DNA of 64,000 nucleotides, taken from positions 248,001 through 312,000 of the forward strand of contig NC_011898.1 of assembly GCF_000022065.1 (NCBI RefSeq), read 5' to 3'. Source of the DNA: Ruminiclostridium cellulolyticum H10. GTDB lineage: Bacteria; Bacillota; Clostridia; Acetivibrionales; DSM-1351. The position numbers and the translations under genes were made by a program. Shown in pieces: positions 44,875 through 56,321 of the stretch. The notes beneath the pieces are model-generated. The model had not been told where the DNA came from and made no database searches. It saw only the letters and a list, made by a program, of their open reading frames with translations. Within the stretch, counting starts at the first letter, position 1, and the number at the start of each line of letters is the position of its first letter.

Positions 44875-44908
44875 TTTCCTATGTTAATTGCTACATAGAC
44901 TTATTTTA

Positions 44909-44957
44909 AAAAGGACTGCTGCCCAATGAATTCATTGGGCAGCAGTCCTTTTATTTT
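44909..44957. terminator. Bidirectional terminator between TagO-MnaA and motB
   Basis: A perfect 44-base palindrome with arms AAAAGGACTGCTGCCCAATG, flanked by As and Ts. It serves the convergent genes on both sides. Confidence 0.92.
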
Positions 44958-44993
44958 TAATGATATTTATTAGCTTATAAATTATATTACGTC

Positions 44994-45773
44994 CTATTTA
45001 GCTATCGAGCTTTCATTATTATCCGTATTTGCTTCACCCTTGCTTGAAGAATCTCTCAGTATTACTATGTCGACTCTTCTGTTCTTTGCTCTGTTAGCGT
45101 CCGTAGTATTTGGAACTAACGGTGAATATTCACCGTATGGCACAGGATGAATCATTTTTGGATTAATACCGCCTTTTTCAACCAGAAGCTTCAAAACATT
45201 TATTGCTCTTCCCGCGGACAATTCCCAGTTTGATGCATATAAGGTACTTTTCATTGGGACATTGTCAGTATGACCCTCAACACGGATATGTTTGTTTGGA
45301 ATTTTACTCAAGATGTCTTTTCCTATTTTTATTACCGTATCCTGATCTTTTGGCTCTATTATAGCACTTCCGCTTTTAAACAGTATTTTCTCATTTATAG
45401 TAACAACTATACCGCGTTCCTGCATGGTTACTGCTACATTTCCCTTTAAACCTTCAGAGTCTACAAGACTATTTATCTCCTTCTCCAAGGCCTCCATCTG
45501 TTGGTCTTCAATCTTTGATGGTATTACCGGAGACGGCATGGTAGCCGGAAAATCAATTAAAGAATTTCCTGAACTGCCTCCTTGAATTACATAAGCTGTT
45601 TCTCCGTTACCAAAGGCAGAACTAAGTGATTGTGAGAGCTGTTGGAACTTTTCGGTGTTAACCTGGCTCATGGAGTACAATACTATAAAAAGAATTAACA
45701 AAAGGTTCATCAGGTCGGCGTATGTCAGAAGATAACGCTCACTAGTATCCTTAACAACTTTTTCCTTGGCCAT
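44994..45773 (-). CDS. motB: Flagellar motor stator protein MotB
   Basis: A 259-residue stator subunit. The single membrane helix (~15-38) contains the essential Asp in LTYADLMNLLLILF, which carries the coupling ion. A plug/linker region follows, then an OmpA-like peptidoglycan-binding domain (~140-245; RVEGHTDNVPM, NWELSAGRAINV, NRRVDIVIL). It anchors MotA around the flagellar rotor. Two bases separate it from motA upstream on the same strand. Confidence 0.96.
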   Translation of the reverse strand: MAKEKVVKDTSERYLLTYADLMNLLLILFIVLYSMSQVNTEKFQQLSQSLSSAFGNGETAYVIQGGSSGNSLIDFPATMPSPVIPSKIEDQQMEALEKEINSLVDSEGLKGNVAVTMQERGIVVTINEKILFKSGSAIIEPKDQDTVIKIGKDILSKIPNKHIRVEGHTDNVPMKSTLYASNWELSAGRAINVLKLLVEKGGINPKMIHPVPYGEYSPLVPNTTDANRAKNRRVDIVILRDSSSKGEANTDNNESSIAK

Positions 45774-45775
45774 CC

Positions 45776-46576
45776 TTATGCCTCAGCTCCTTCTTCCGCA
45801 GCTACTGCTGATTTGTTTTTAGCACCACTAAGCTTCTCCATAAGGTTAAGATTAAGTTTTTCCTTGATAATACGTGGATTTTCTCCCGCCTGTATGGATA
45901 ACAAACCCTCAATAATTATCTCATTAATCATTGTTTCACGAGCAGCCTTAGATTTTATTTTTGTTCCAAATGGCAACCATATAAGGTTTGCGGTACCAAC
46001 ACCAAGCATTGTTGCAATAAAGGCACCTGATATTTTGGGTCCAAGTGCATCAGAGTCCGACAGATCTTTAAGTATACTGATCATACCCATAACTGTTCCG
46101 CAAACTCCCATGGCAGGCCAGGTACCACCCATAGCCTCAAATATTTTTACACCTGACTCATATATTTCTTCCTGAAGTTCAGTTTCTCTTGCAAGTATAT
46201 CCTTTATTACTTCTGTTTCTATACCGTCAACAACTAGAGCCAAACCTTTTCTAATCAGTTCGTTCTTATTGGTCTGGGCATCCTGCTCAAGACTAAGCAA
46301 ACCATCTTTTCTGGCTTTTTCGGAAAGGTCTGCTAATTCATTTATAATATCTATTTCGTTATACTTCTTTTGAATAAATAGCATATTTATTGTGGAAAGC
46401 ATTTTCTTTATTTCAGATAAAGGAAATGCAACCAGTGTTGCACCAAAACCTCCGCCAAAAACAATTAGAAACGGACCTATTTTAAGAAGGGCACCTAAAT
46501 TACCTCCCTCTTCTATATAGCCTCCAAGAACCCCACCAATACCTAGAATCAAACCTATTATGGTTGTAATATCCAT
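45776..46576 (-). CDS. motA: Flagellar motor stator protein MotA
   Basis: A 266-residue stator protein with four membrane helices (two near the N-terminus, GLILGIGGVLGGYIEEGG and FLIVFGGGFGATLVAFPL, and two at ~150-200 with MGVCGTVMGMISILKDL). It has a large cytoplasmic loop with conserved charged residues and the GTANLIWLPFGTKIK segment. It works with MotB. The upstream region lacks a recognisable sigma-28 box. No flagellar structural genes are nearby. An inverted repeat is present between motA and atpI (46642-46668). Confidence 0.96.
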   Translation of the reverse strand: MDITTIIGLILGIGGVLGGYIEEGGNLGALLKIGPFLIVFGGGFGATLVAFPLSEIKKMLSTINMLFIQKKYNEIDIINELADLSEKARKDGLLSLEQDAQTNKNELIRKGLALVVDGIETEVIKDILARETELQEEIYESGVKIFEAMGGTWPAMGVCGTVMGMISILKDLSDSDALGPKISGAFIATMLGVGTANLIWLPFGTKIKSKAARETMINEIIIEGLLSIQAGENPRIIKEKLNLNLMEKLSGAKNKSAVAAEEGAEA

Positions 46577-46641
46577 AGACTGACCACTCCTGAATTTATT
46601 GAATTTCTTTAGTGCATTTTTACCAAATTTACTAACCTAAT

Positions 46642-46668
46642 AATGGTACATTTCGTCATAGTACCATT
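46642..46668. promoter_or_regulatory. Inverted repeat between motA and atpI
   Basis: AATGGTAC (46642-46649) and GTACCATT (46661-46668) separated by 11 bases. It lies ~65 bases upstream of the motA start and ~160 bases upstream of atpI. Spacing fits an operator or a leader hairpin. Confidence 0.45.
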
Positions 46669-46827
46669 GATTTACCTTTTTTACTATGCTATGATATAAA
46701 CTAATTTCTAGCCAACTATTTAGTAATTATCATTGCATAATGATTAAGTAACCTAAATAGATATCGTAACTTTTGGCGGAAAACTTAACAACTTTTTATG
46801 GAGATTGGTACAATAATATAATAACAT

Positions 46828-47226
46828 ATGAGTAATATTATAAAGTTTTTTTGTAAAAGGGTCTTAGCTCTATATTTAGTGGCACTTATTGTATGTTTTT
46901 TTGGAAAAAATCAAAAACTACCAATGATAATCATGCTCACCATCAGTGTGACCTTTTCGTTGCTCAAATTTGCTATACACGAATACTTGCTGAAACACTT
47001 AAGTGGTAGTACAAATAAAAAAGTTGGGGTAATACATACTTTATTGCTATATTTATTTAACCTTGGAATTATTACTATCACATTTATCCTTGCATTGAGT
47101 TTTGGTGTAAACACTTTGCTGGCTGCATTGGCTGGTACTTTATCGGTTATGATAGTTATCGTGATAAATACTATAACAGAAACGTTAGGCATTACAAAAA
47201 ATCGGTTTGGAGAGAAGGTGATATAA
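46828..47226 (+). CDS. atpI: ATP synthase subunit I
   Basis: A 132-residue membrane protein with four hydrophobic helices, heading the ATP synthase operon. AtpI proteins help assemble the c-ring or import Mg2+; sequence is poorly conserved and the call rests on topology and position. The start is uncertain: no ribosome binding site precedes ATG 46828, and a TATAAT (46817-46822) lies only 5 bases before it. Either the mRNA is nearly leaderless, the true start is downstream, or that TATAAT is not the promoter. Its stop overlaps the atpB ATG by one base. Confidence 0.75.
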   Translation: MSNIIKFFCKRVLALYLVALIVCFFGKNQKLPMIIMLTISVTFSLLKFAIHEYLLKHLSGSTNKKVGVIHTLLLYLFNLGIITITFILALSFGVNTLLAALAGTLSVMIVIVINTITETLGITKNRFGEKVI

Positions 47227-47933
47227 TGGGAGAAAAACTAACTCATGCAATGGAATCACACACTGCATTTTATTTGAAACTATTTGGATTAAAAATTCCA
47301 GTTTCTGATCTTGTAGTTACTATGTGGATTATAATGGCTATAATGATTGTCCTTGCTATTGTTTTAACGCGTAAGCTTTCTTTAATTCCAAATAAGAGAC
47401 AGAATGTTGCAGAAATAATCGTAGAGTTTATTAATAATTTGGTTAAGGATGCAATTCCTCATCACTGGAAAGCATTTGCACCATATCTAGGTACTGTTAT
47501 GTTATTCTTGATTTTAGCAAATACAGTTTCAATATTTAATATTATTCCCGGAGGAGAAGAAGGCTTCAAATTAAGACCTCCTACAAGAAATATAAATGTT
47601 ACTGTATGTTTGGCGGTAATGTCAATCTGTGTAGTGATTTATGCAGGAATAAGATATAATGGAGTAGGTGGCTGGATTAAGAGCTTTGCCAAGCCAACAC
47701 CAGTAATGCTTCCTTTTAATATTCTTGACTACTTAATAAAACCGACATCACTGGCATTACGTCTCTTTGGAAATATATTAGGTGCATTTATAGTAATGGA
47801 GCTTATTTATATGGCATTTCCGATATTTGCACCAGCAGTATTAAGCTGTTATTTTGATTTATTTGATGGCATTCTTCAAGCATATGTGTTTATGTTTTTG
47901 ACTTCTATATATATTTCAGAGGCATTAGAATAA
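47226..47933 (+). CDS. atpB: ATP synthase subunit a
   Basis: F0 subunit a, 235 residues, forms the ion half-channels. The essential Arg lies in SLALRLFGNILGA in the penultimate helices. About six membrane helices. Start at ATG 47226 behind AAGGTGAT, overlapping the atpI stop (TAATG). Confidence 0.95.
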   Translation: MGEKLTHAMESHTAFYLKLFGLKIPVSDLVVTMWIIMAIMIVLAIVLTRKLSLIPNKRQNVAEIIVEFINNLVKDAIPHHWKAFAPYLGTVMLFLILANTVSIFNIIPGGEEGFKLRPPTRNINVTVCLAVMSICVVIYAGIRYNGVGGWIKSFAKPTPVMLPFNILDYLIKPTSLALRLFGNILGAFIVMELIYMAFPIFAPAVLSCYFDLFDGILQAYVFMFLTSIYISEALE

Positions 47934-48176
<243 letters not shown>

Positions 48177-48219
48177 TAACAATTTTTTAAGAAAGAACAG
48201 TATATTGTTTTGTACTTAG

Positions 48220-48261
48220 GCATATCTGTGAGAGATTTAATAATATCTTTCACAGATATGC
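48220..48261 (+). other. Intercistronic hairpin between atpE and atpF
   Basis: GCATATCTGTGAGAGAT / ATCTTTCACAGATATGC, 17 positions with one mismatch, loop of 8. No T-run follows, so it more likely protects the upstream mRNA from 3' decay than terminates. It lies in a 190-base gap in an otherwise compact operon. Confidence 0.75.
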
Positions 48262-48367
48262 AGTAGTAAGTAAATTTAATAATAAAGCTTAGTATTATTA
48301 TATATAAATGAGTGTTTATTTAAATTGGAATAGTAAAATACGGGCAGTAATAAGGGGATGTGAGTAC

Positions 48368-48853
48368 ATGTTAAAGCCTGATGGGTATACATTTATATTT
48401 GTTGCTTTAAACCTAATAATCTTGTTTTTGTTTATGAGAAAATTCCTTTTTAAACCTGTTACAAATCTCATGGAAGAGAGAAAAAGTTCCATAGAACAGG
48501 GGTTAAAGGATGCTGATAATGCAAAATTAGAAGCAACTGAAGCACGCAAGAAATATGATGAACAAATAAAAAACATAAAACTAGATGGTGACAAATTACT
48601 GAATGAAGCAAGGGCCAGAGCCGCACGTGAGTATGATGAAATACTCGCATCTGCTAAAAGAGATGCTTTAGCAATAGTAGAAAAAGGCCGCGAAGAGGTT
48701 GAACGTGAAAGAGCTGAAATGCTAAAGCAGGTAAAACAGCAGATAGCTGTCCTTGCTATTTCAGCGGCTACAAAAGTTGTTCAGCAGAATATGGATTCTG
48801 AAACGAATAAGAGTCTGGTGGACAAATTTATTGATGAGGCAGGTGTTGCTTAA
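48368..48853 (+). CDS. atpF: ATP synthase subunit b
   Basis: F0 stator subunit, ~161 residues: one N-terminal membrane helix (FIFVALNLIILFLFMRKFLF) and a long charged coiled coil (EERKSSIEQGLKDADNAKLEA). ATG 48368, ten bases after AAGGGG, gives the usual short cytosol-free N-terminus; the longer frame from 48308 would add an atypical basic extension. The stop overlaps the atpH ATG (TAATG). Confidence 0.94.
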   Translation: MLKPDGYTFIFVALNLIILFLFMRKFLFKPVTNLMEERKSSIEQGLKDADNAKLEATEARKKYDEQIKNIKLDGDKLLNEARARAAREYDEILASAKRDALAIVEKGREEVERERAEMLKQVKQQIAVLAISAATKVVQQNMDSETNKSLVDKFIDEAGVA

Positions 48854-49380
48854 TGCCACTTGTAGAAAAAAGGTATGCACAGGCACTGCTGGAATTGTCC
48901 GGTTCAGATATTAATTCTATAAAAGAGGAATTTGGAGATTTCACCAACTTATATAATTCCGACAAGGACTTCAGAGACTTTTTGAATAACCCTGTTGTAA
49001 AAACGGATAAAAAGCAGGCTCTTATCAGAAGTGTATTTACTGACCGGTTAAGCAAAAACATGTTGAATATGATATTGCTTCTGGTTTCCAAACATCGTAC
49101 GGCTGAGATTCCCGGGATATTTAATCAGTTTATTCAGATGGCAAACGAAACAGCGAATGTACTGGATATGAAGATAATAATGGCTGCACCGATGGATGAA
49201 GTTCAATTGGAAACTTTAAGGGAAAAGTTCAAAAAGAAATATAATGCAGTAGCAGTAAATTCCACTGAAATTGTAGACGAATCACTTATTGGCGGATTAA
49301 AGGTAATAATCGGTGACAAGGTTTATGATGGAAGTGTAAAAGGCAGGATTGAATCATTAACTGAGATAGTCAGTGTTTAA
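48853..49380 (+). CDS. atpH: ATP synthase subunit delta
   Basis: F1 stalk subunit of 175 residues joining b to alpha. It shows [10 protein letters not shown] at the N-terminus, FLNNPVV, and the conserved C-terminal [23 protein letters not shown]-type segment. Overlaps atpF by one base. Confidence 0.94.
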   Translation: MPLVEKRYAQALLELSGSDINSIKEEFGDFTNLYNSDKDFRDFLNNPVVKTDKKQALIRSVFTDRLSKNMLNMILLLVSKHRTAEIPGIFNQFIQMANETANVLDMKIIMAAPMDEVQLETLREKFKKKYNAVAVNSTEIVDESLIGGLKVIIGDKVYDGSVKGRIESLTEIVSV

Positions 49381-49412
49381 CTGATGGTATCGGAACATAT
49401 GGGGTGAGAAAC

Positions 49413-50921
49413 ATGAGTCTTAGACCAGAAGAAATAAGCTCGATTATAAAACAGCAGATAGAGAATTATGATACTGCTGTAAAGACTGATGATGTTGGAT
49501 ATGTCCTTCAGTCAGGAGATAATATTGCGAGAATATACGGACTTAAATCATGTATGTCCGGCGAGCTTTTACAGTTTGAAAATAATGTATTCGGCATGGC
49601 TCTCAATCTCGAAGAAGATAACGTGGGATGTGTTGTGCTGGGAGATGACAGAGGAATAAAGGAAGGTTCAACTGTTAAAAGGACAGGTAAGACTGTCCAG
49701 GTGCCGGTTGGACAAAGCCTCGTCGGAAGGGTTGTCAGTCCCCTTGGAAAGCCACTGGATGGAAAAGGTGATATTGCAGTAGAAGAATATCGTCCTGTTG
49801 ATTTTACGGCTCCCGGTGTTGTCGACAGAAAGAGCGTTAACAAGCCGCTTCAGACAGGTATTATGGCACTTGATGCATTGATTCCAATAGGAAGAGGCCA
49901 AAGAGAGCTTATAATCGGAGACAGGCAGACAGGTAAAACAGCTATAGCTGTAGATACTATTATCAATCAAAAAGGCAAGGATGTCATTTGTGTTTATGTA
50001 GCAATTGGACAAAAGGCATCTACTATTACTGGTATTGTAAATACTCTAGAGAAATTTGGAGCTATGGAATACTCTATCGTTGTATCATCAACGGCAAGCG
50101 ACCCTTCATCGGTTCAGTATCTTGCACCTTATGCAGGCTGTGCTATGGCAGAGGATTTTATGTACAGATATCATAAGGATGTTCTGATTATTTATGATGA
50201 TTTGTCTAAACATGCTGTTGCTTACAGAGCAATGTCGCTTCTGCTGAAAAGGCCGCCGGGAAGAGAAGCTTATCCCGGAGATGTTTTCTATCTACACTCA
50301 AGACTACTTGAGAGAGCGGCAAAACTTAGCGACGAGCTGGGTGGGGGTTCAATTACCGCATTGCCTATTATAGAAACACTTGCAGGAGACGTTTCTGCAT
50401 ATATCCCAACTAATGTAATTTCAATAACAGACGGTCAGATATATCTTGAGTCCGAATTATTTCATTCAGGACAAAGGCCTGCCGTAAACGTAGGGTTGTC
50501 AGTTTCAAGAGTTGGTGGTTCTGCACAGATAAAGGCAATGAGAAAAATTGCAGGTCCTTTAAGAATAAATCTTGCACAGTACAGAGAACTCGAAGCATTT
50601 GCACAGTTCGGTTCTGACCTCGATAAATCAACAAGGGATAAGCTGACTCAGGGAGAACGTCTTGTTGAGACCCTAAAACAGCCCCTGAATGCAACATTGC
50701 CGGTTGAAGAACAGGTCCTCATATTGTATGGAGCTACAAACAATTATCTCATGGATTTACCAGTAAACAAGGTTGGAAAGTTCAACCGGGAGCTTGTGGC
50801 CTATGTTAAGCAGAGGTATCCTAAAATACTTACTAGTATTGCGGAAACAGGTGATATAAGCGATGAGGTATCAAAGCTTATGAAGACCGCAGCAGATGAG
50901 TTCAAGACTCAATTTGTTTAA
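49413..50921 (+). CDS. atpA: ATP synthase subunit alpha
   Basis: F1 non-catalytic nucleotide-binding subunit, ~502 residues. It has Walker [12 protein letters not shown], the alpha signature [17 protein letters not shown], and a normal length. ATG 49413 is seven bases after GGGGTG; a GTG at 49404 overlaps that box and is not used. Followed by an interleaved pair of hairpins before atpG. Confidence 0.97.
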   Translation: MSLRPEEISSIIKQQIENYDTAVKTDDVGYVLQSGDNIARIYGLKSCMSGELLQFENNVFGMALNLEEDNVGCVVLGDDRGIKEGSTVKRTGKTVQVPVGQSLVGRVVSPLGKPLDGKGDIAVEEYRPVDFTAPGVVDRKSVNKPLQTGIMALDALIPIGRGQRELIIGDRQTGKTAIAVDTIINQKGKDVICVYVAIGQKASTITGIVNTLEKFGAMEYSIVVSSTASDPSSVQYLAPYAGCAMAEDFMYRYHKDVLIIYDDLSKHAVAYRAMSLLLKRPPGREAYPGDVFYLHSRLLERAAKLSDELGGGSITALPIIETLAGDVSAYIPTNVISITDGQIYLESELFHSGQRPAVNVGLSVSRVGGSAQIKAMRKIAGPLRINLAQYRELEAFAQFGSDLDKSTRDKLTQGERLVETLKQPLNATLPVEEQVLILYGATNNYLMDLPVNKVGKFNRELVAYVKQRYPKILTSIAETGDISDEVSKLMKTAADEFKTQFV

Positions 50922-50932
50922 CAATAATAAAA

Positions 50933-50996
50933 GCTTATCTTATAATAACAATAACACAGCAGATAAGCGTTATACTTATAATTTTGTCGTGCTGTG
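50933..50996 (+). other. Mutually exclusive hairpins between atpA and atpG
   Basis: GCTTATCT (50933-50940) can pair with AGATAAGC (50961-50968). CACAGC (50955-50960), in the loop of the first hairpin, can pair with GCTGTG (50991-50996), close to the atpG ribosome binding site. The two stems together would form a pseudoknot or alternate. Confidence 0.45.
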
Positions 50997-51019
50997 GGAC
51001 AGAAACGGCGGGTTATCAT

Positions 51020-51904
51020 ATGGCAAACAATATGCGTGAAATTAAATCACGTATCAAAAGTATAAACCAGATGAGACAAATTACTAAGGCCATGAAGTTG
51101 ATATCGGCGTCAAAACTTAAAAAAGCAAGGGCTCAGCTGGAGGAGACACTCCCATACTATAACAAGGTCAAAGAAACCATAGCCGATATTCTTGCACATA
51201 GTGCGGAGGTTGAAAGCAGGTTTTTTGATATAAGAGAAGAGAAGGAAGGCAAAAAGAAAGCATATATTGTTATGGCCGGTGACAAGGGGCTGGCCGGCGG
51301 TTACAATAGTAACATTTTCAAGCTGACAGAACATGAAATCGGTGATAACAAGGAAAATGCCTTGCTTCTGGTGGCAGGTACCACAGGAAGGTCTTACTTT
51401 AGCAGAAAGGAATACCATGTCCACACCGAATTTGATTATGCAGTTCAGAATCCAACGGTATTTAGGGCAAGGGAAATTACAGAGATTATACTTGATTTAT
51501 ACAATAAGCAGGAAGTTGATGAAGTTTATATAGTATATACTCAAATGATATCTGCTATATCTTTGGAGCCAAGGATATTAAAGCTTCTACCAATTGAAAT
51601 CAGTGCTCTCCGTGAGGATGTAAAGGCTGATGAGATTGTATTGGATCAGAGGCTAAAATATGAGCCGTCAGTAACAGAAGTTCTTAATGTTCTTATTCCC
51701 AAATATATAAAGGGTATTATGTACGGCACCTTTGTTGAAGCTTTTACAAGTGAACAGAATGCACGTATGACTGCAATGGATAATGCAACTAAAAACGCAG
51801 ATGAAATGCTGCAAAAGTTGAATCTGTATTATAACAGAGCAAGACAGGCGACTATAACTCAGGAGATTTCTGAAATCGTTGGCGGTGCCTCGGCTTTGGA
51901 ATAG
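51020..51904 (+). CDS. atpG: ATP synthase subunit gamma
   Basis: Central rotor shaft of F1, ~294 residues. It starts MANNMREIKSRIKSINQMRQITKAM, has MAGDKGLAGGYNSN, and ends with the conserved ITQEISEIVGGASAL. ATG 51020 gives the family N-terminus; its ribosome binding site (GGCGGG) is weak, unlike the other atp genes. The frame upstream to 50984 is not used. Confidence 0.95.
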   Translation: MANNMREIKSRIKSINQMRQITKAMKLISASKLKKARAQLEETLPYYNKVKETIADILAHSAEVESRFFDIREEKEGKKKAYIVMAGDKGLAGGYNSNIFKLTEHEIGDNKENALLLVAGTTGRSYFSRKEYHVHTEFDYAVQNPTVFRAREITEIILDLYNKQEVDEVYIVYTQMISAISLEPRILKLLPIEISALREDVKADEIVLDQRLKYEPSVTEVLNVLIPKYIKGIMYGTFVEAFTSEQNARMTAMDNATKNADEMLQKLNLYYNRARQATITQEISEIVGGASALE

Positions 51905-51947
51905 AAAAAGAGGACAATATTTACTTTGAAAGTTCTCCTAATTTTGA

Positions 51948-53360
<1,413 letters not shown>

Positions 53361-53415
53361 TCCCTGATTTAATCTATTTTGAGCCGTTGTCCGGCTTATG
53401 GAGGTTAAAATAGAC

Positions 53416-53820
53416 ATGGCCACATTTTTTTTAGAGGTATTAACACCTGACAGAAAGTTTTTTTCAGGAGAGGCAGAGTGTGTAATATTTAAATCCAGTG
53501 ATGGTGAGATGGGTGTTTTGGCAAAGCATGCACCTACAGTTTCCGCTGTAAGTGTTGGACCTCTTAGGATCAATGCACAGGGTAAATGGATAGAGGCGGT
53601 TGTCACTGAAGGGTTCGCAAAAATTATGCCTGATAAGGTTGTTATATTAACAGATACGGCTGAATACCCGGAAGAAATTGATATAAACAGAGCTAAGGCC
53701 GCAAAGCAGCGTGCCGAAGAAAGGCTTCAAAAGAAGCTGAGCCAACTGGAATATATGAGGTCTAAAACTGCTCTTGCAAGAGCAATGGCCCGTTTAAGTG
53801 CAACAAATAGGAGAAGATAA
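53416..53820 (+). CDS. atpC: ATP synthase subunit epsilon
   Basis: F1 regulatory subunit, ~134 residues: N-terminal beta sandwich (FLEVLTPDRKFFSGEAECVIF, GEMGVLAKHAPTV) and a C-terminal helical pair that can inhibit ATPase. ATG 53416 lies 11 bases after GGAGG; the ATG at 53398 overlaps that box. Last gene of the operon; terminator follows. Confidence 0.94.
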   Translation: MATFFLEVLTPDRKFFSGEAECVIFKSSDGEMGVLAKHAPTVSAVSVGPLRINAQGKWIEAVVTEGFAKIMPDKVVILTDTAEYPEEIDINRAKAAKQRAEERLQKKLSQLEYMRSKTALARAMARLSATNRRR

Positions 53821-53824
53821 GCAA

Positions 53825-53857
53825 ACAAAAAAACCTACCTGTAGGGTAGGTTTTTTT
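53825..53857 (+). terminator. Terminator of the atp operon
   Basis: AAACCTACC / GGTAGGTTT stem with a GTAG-type loop, A-run before and TTTTTTT after. Confidence 0.92.
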
Positions 53858-53900
53858 ATGCGGTCAATGTGACATTAACATTACAAAATATACAACCTTA

Positions 53901-53928
53901 TAAAATCCATTCTCAAATTTGCCGATAA
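53901..53928 (+). promoter_or_regulatory. Sigma-28 (SigD)-like promoter
   Basis: TAAA (53901-53904), 16 bases, GCCGATAA (53921-53928), matching the motility sigma-factor consensus. A TATAAT overlaps just downstream (53931-53936). The gene starts at 53963. Confidence 0.5.
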
Positions 53929-53962
53929 AGTATAATAAACAAAATTTTTGGGGGTATATGTT

Positions 53963-56302
53963 TTGATTTCTAAAAAAGGTAAAAAAATTAAACATATTTC
54001 TAAGTTAGCAATAATGCTGGTAATAGCAATCCTGACGCAGAGCCTTGTCACATTTAGTACTGCTGCGGGTACTGTCAAGTCGAATATTACTGCATTAATA
54101 CATAATACATATCTGGTAACCCTCAATTGGAATGATTATTTAACTAATGAAATAAATTATTACCTTGAGCGCAGTGTGGACGGTGGGATATTTTCCATGG
54201 TCTCATTCTCCGCAGCAAACCTTACAACTTTTACAGACAGCTCTGTCCAACCCGGACATATTTATACTTACAGGGTAAAAGTATTGGACTCGTCATACAC
54301 AACATATGTGTACACTGATGAAATTTCAATCCGTACTGATGAGCTGATAAAGCTGGATTCCTTGACAGCCACTGCGGTTTCATCAAATCAGATTGACTTA
54401 AAATGGACTTATCCTGAGGGAAAGATAGGCAACACTATAATAGAGAGAAAAATGGAGGGTTCTACCTCTTGGTCGGAAGTAGCCAGAATTACAGCAGGTC
54501 AGAATACCTACAGTGATAAATCAATTGTATCGGGTACAAAATATTACTATAAAGTCAGGTCGTATTCATCGGAAAATATAAAATCTGCGGCATATCCTGA
54601 TGAGTATGTTGGAAGCAGTGCAGTTTCATTGCTGCTTAAACCTTCAAACCTGTCGGGATTTGCTCTGTCAGGTTATAAAATACAGTTAAAATGGCAGGAT
54701 GTAGCTTTTGAAACGGCTTATATTATTGAACGAAGAGCATCAAATGAAGGTGCTTTTACTGAAGTTGCAGTGGTACCTCAGAATACAACCAGATATATTG
54801 ACAACGTCGCACACGAAAATTCTGTATACAGCTACCGTATCAAGGCATTAACAGGTGTTACCGACTCTGAGTATTCAGATATTCTAAATGTAGCAAGTAC
54901 ATATCTGAAACCTCCGTCATGGCTAACGGCTGTCAGTGTAGACGGGGAAAAAATTAATCTGTCTTGGCAGGATTTAACTACAAATGAAACGGGTTTTGAG
55001 ATATGGAGAAAGACTGTTTCTGAAACAGATTATACGCTGTACGATACAATGGGAAGAAATGCAAACAGTTATACTGATTTGAACGTTTCTCCCCAAACAA
55101 ACTACTACTATAAGGTAAGAGCAAAAATTAATGATAATGAAGTGTATTCTGATTTCTCCAATGAGACCAGTGCTTTAACCACCTCATTGAGTGCTCCTGC
55201 AAATCTGTCATTTAACGTTATAAACAAAACAGAGGTTGAACTGACGTGGGATGACACTAGCAGTATGGAGGCCGGATTTATAGTAGAAAAAAAGATTGGA
55301 TTACTGTCACAGTGGTATCAGATTTCACAGCTTGAACCTAATACAACCAAATTTAATGATAAATGGATTAGCAGCACAGAGACGACTTTTTACAGGATTA
55401 AGGCTTTTGACAGATCAACTGCTGTCAGCTACAGTAATGAGGTACAGTTGTCATTGGATGCTCCTGAGGCACCAAGCAATCTACAAGTATCTGTTATGTC
55501 AACTAATGATGCAAAACTTACATGGAAGGACAATGCATCTACTGAAGAAGGGTTTATCATTGAGGCAAAACAGCTGTATTTCTACAGAGAAATAGGCAGA
55601 GTTGATTCAAATGTAACTACTTTCATATATCATGATGCAATACCCGGCAAAACCATGAGATACAGAGTCAGAGCCGTAAAGGGCTTAGTTCAGAGTAACC
55701 CGTCAAATGAGGTTGCTGCAGCAACCTTTACTAATACCTCTTATACTGATTTGAGTTCTGTTAGTTGGGCTGTGGAAGCAATTAATAACTTGGCAAGCAG
55801 AAATGTATTTAATTCAAACAGCGGTAAATTTGGCCCGAAACAGACAATTTCCAAGGGAGAGTATTGTGCTATACTTGTAAAAAGTCTTGGACTTGAAAAG
55901 ACAGTAGCTGGACGGTTTAATGATGTTACTGCAAAACATAAATATTATAAAGAAATCATGGCGTCAGAGTACTTTGGTATAATCAGCAAGGATAAAAATA
56001 ACAAGATTTACCCAGATAAGCTAATTACAAGGGAACAGGCGGCCGTAATGCTGGCTTTGGCTTTAAAAATAAAGGGAACTCCTTTGCCTGAAAAAGACAG
56101 TAGCAGTTTGAAACAATTTTCTGACTTTAAGTCAATTTCGGACTCTTCATTGAGAAATATATCAGCTGTATGTGGAGCAGGTATTATTTCAGGCAGAAAA
56201 ATAAACGATAAGGTGTATTTGCAGCCGTCCAATAATGTAACAAGAGCAGAGGCCGTACTAATGGCCTATAAAGGGTTGATATACAATCAGGGTAATCAAT
56301 AA
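53963..56302 (+). CDS. Secreted surface protein: six fibronectin type III repeats and three SLH domains
   Basis: A ~779-residue cell-surface protein. Signal peptide ~1-33 (LAIMLVIAILTQSLVTFSTA). Six FN3-like repeats of ~90 residues follow, each with an xLxWxD strand (for example VTLNWNDY, IQLKWQDV, INLSWQDL, VELTWDDT, AKLTWKDN) and a YYYKVRA-type strand. Three C-terminal SLH domains (~595-780; PKQTISKGEYCAILVK, PDKLITREQAAVMLAL, PSNNVTRAEAVLMAYK) should bind secondary cell-wall polymer. TTG 53963, eight bases after GGGGG, gives a clean signal peptide. The gene is preceded by a sigma-28-like box. Binding target unknown. Confidence 0.9.
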   Translation: MISKKGKKIKHISKLAIMLVIAILTQSLVTFSTAAGTVKSNITALIHNTYLVTLNWNDYLTNEINYYLERSVDGGIFSMVSFSAANLTTFTDSSVQPGHIYTYRVKVLDSSYTTYVYTDEISIRTDELIKLDSLTATAVSSNQIDLKWTYPEGKIGNTIIERKMEGSTSWSEVARITAGQNTYSDKSIVSGTKYYYKVRSYSSENIKSAAYPDEYVGSSAVSLLLKPSNLSGFALSGYKIQLKWQDVAFETAYIIERRASNEGAFTEVAVVPQNTTRYIDNVAHENSVYSYRIKALTGVTDSEYSDILNVASTYLKPPSWLTAVSVDGEKINLSWQDLTTNETGFEIWRKTVSETDYTLYDTMGRNANSYTDLNVSPQTNYYYKVRAKINDNEVYSDFSNETSALTTSLSAPANLSFNVINKTEVELTWDDTSSMEAGFIVEKKIGLLSQWYQISQLEPNTTKFNDKWISSTETTFYRIKAFDRSTAVSYSNEVQLSLDAPEAPSNLQVSVMSTNDAKLTWKDNASTEEGFIIEAKQLYFYREIGRVDSNVTTFIYHDAIPGKTMRYRVRAVKGLVQSNPSNEVAAATFTNTSYTDLSSVSWAVEAINNLASRNVFNSNSGKFGPKQTISKGEYCAILVKSLGLEKTVAGRFNDVTAKHKYYKEIMASEYFGIISKDKNNKIYPDKLITREQAAVMLALALKIKGTPLPEKDSSSLKQFSDFKSISDSSLRNISAVCGAGIISGRKINDKVYLQPSNNVTRAEAVLMAYKGLIYNQGNQ

Positions 56303-56321
56303 TAAGCGAAGGAGAAAGTGG

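Noticed and set aside
46577-46827. Sigma-28 promoter in front of motA
   Set aside because: No GCCGATAA-like box was found on the minus strand upstream of motA.
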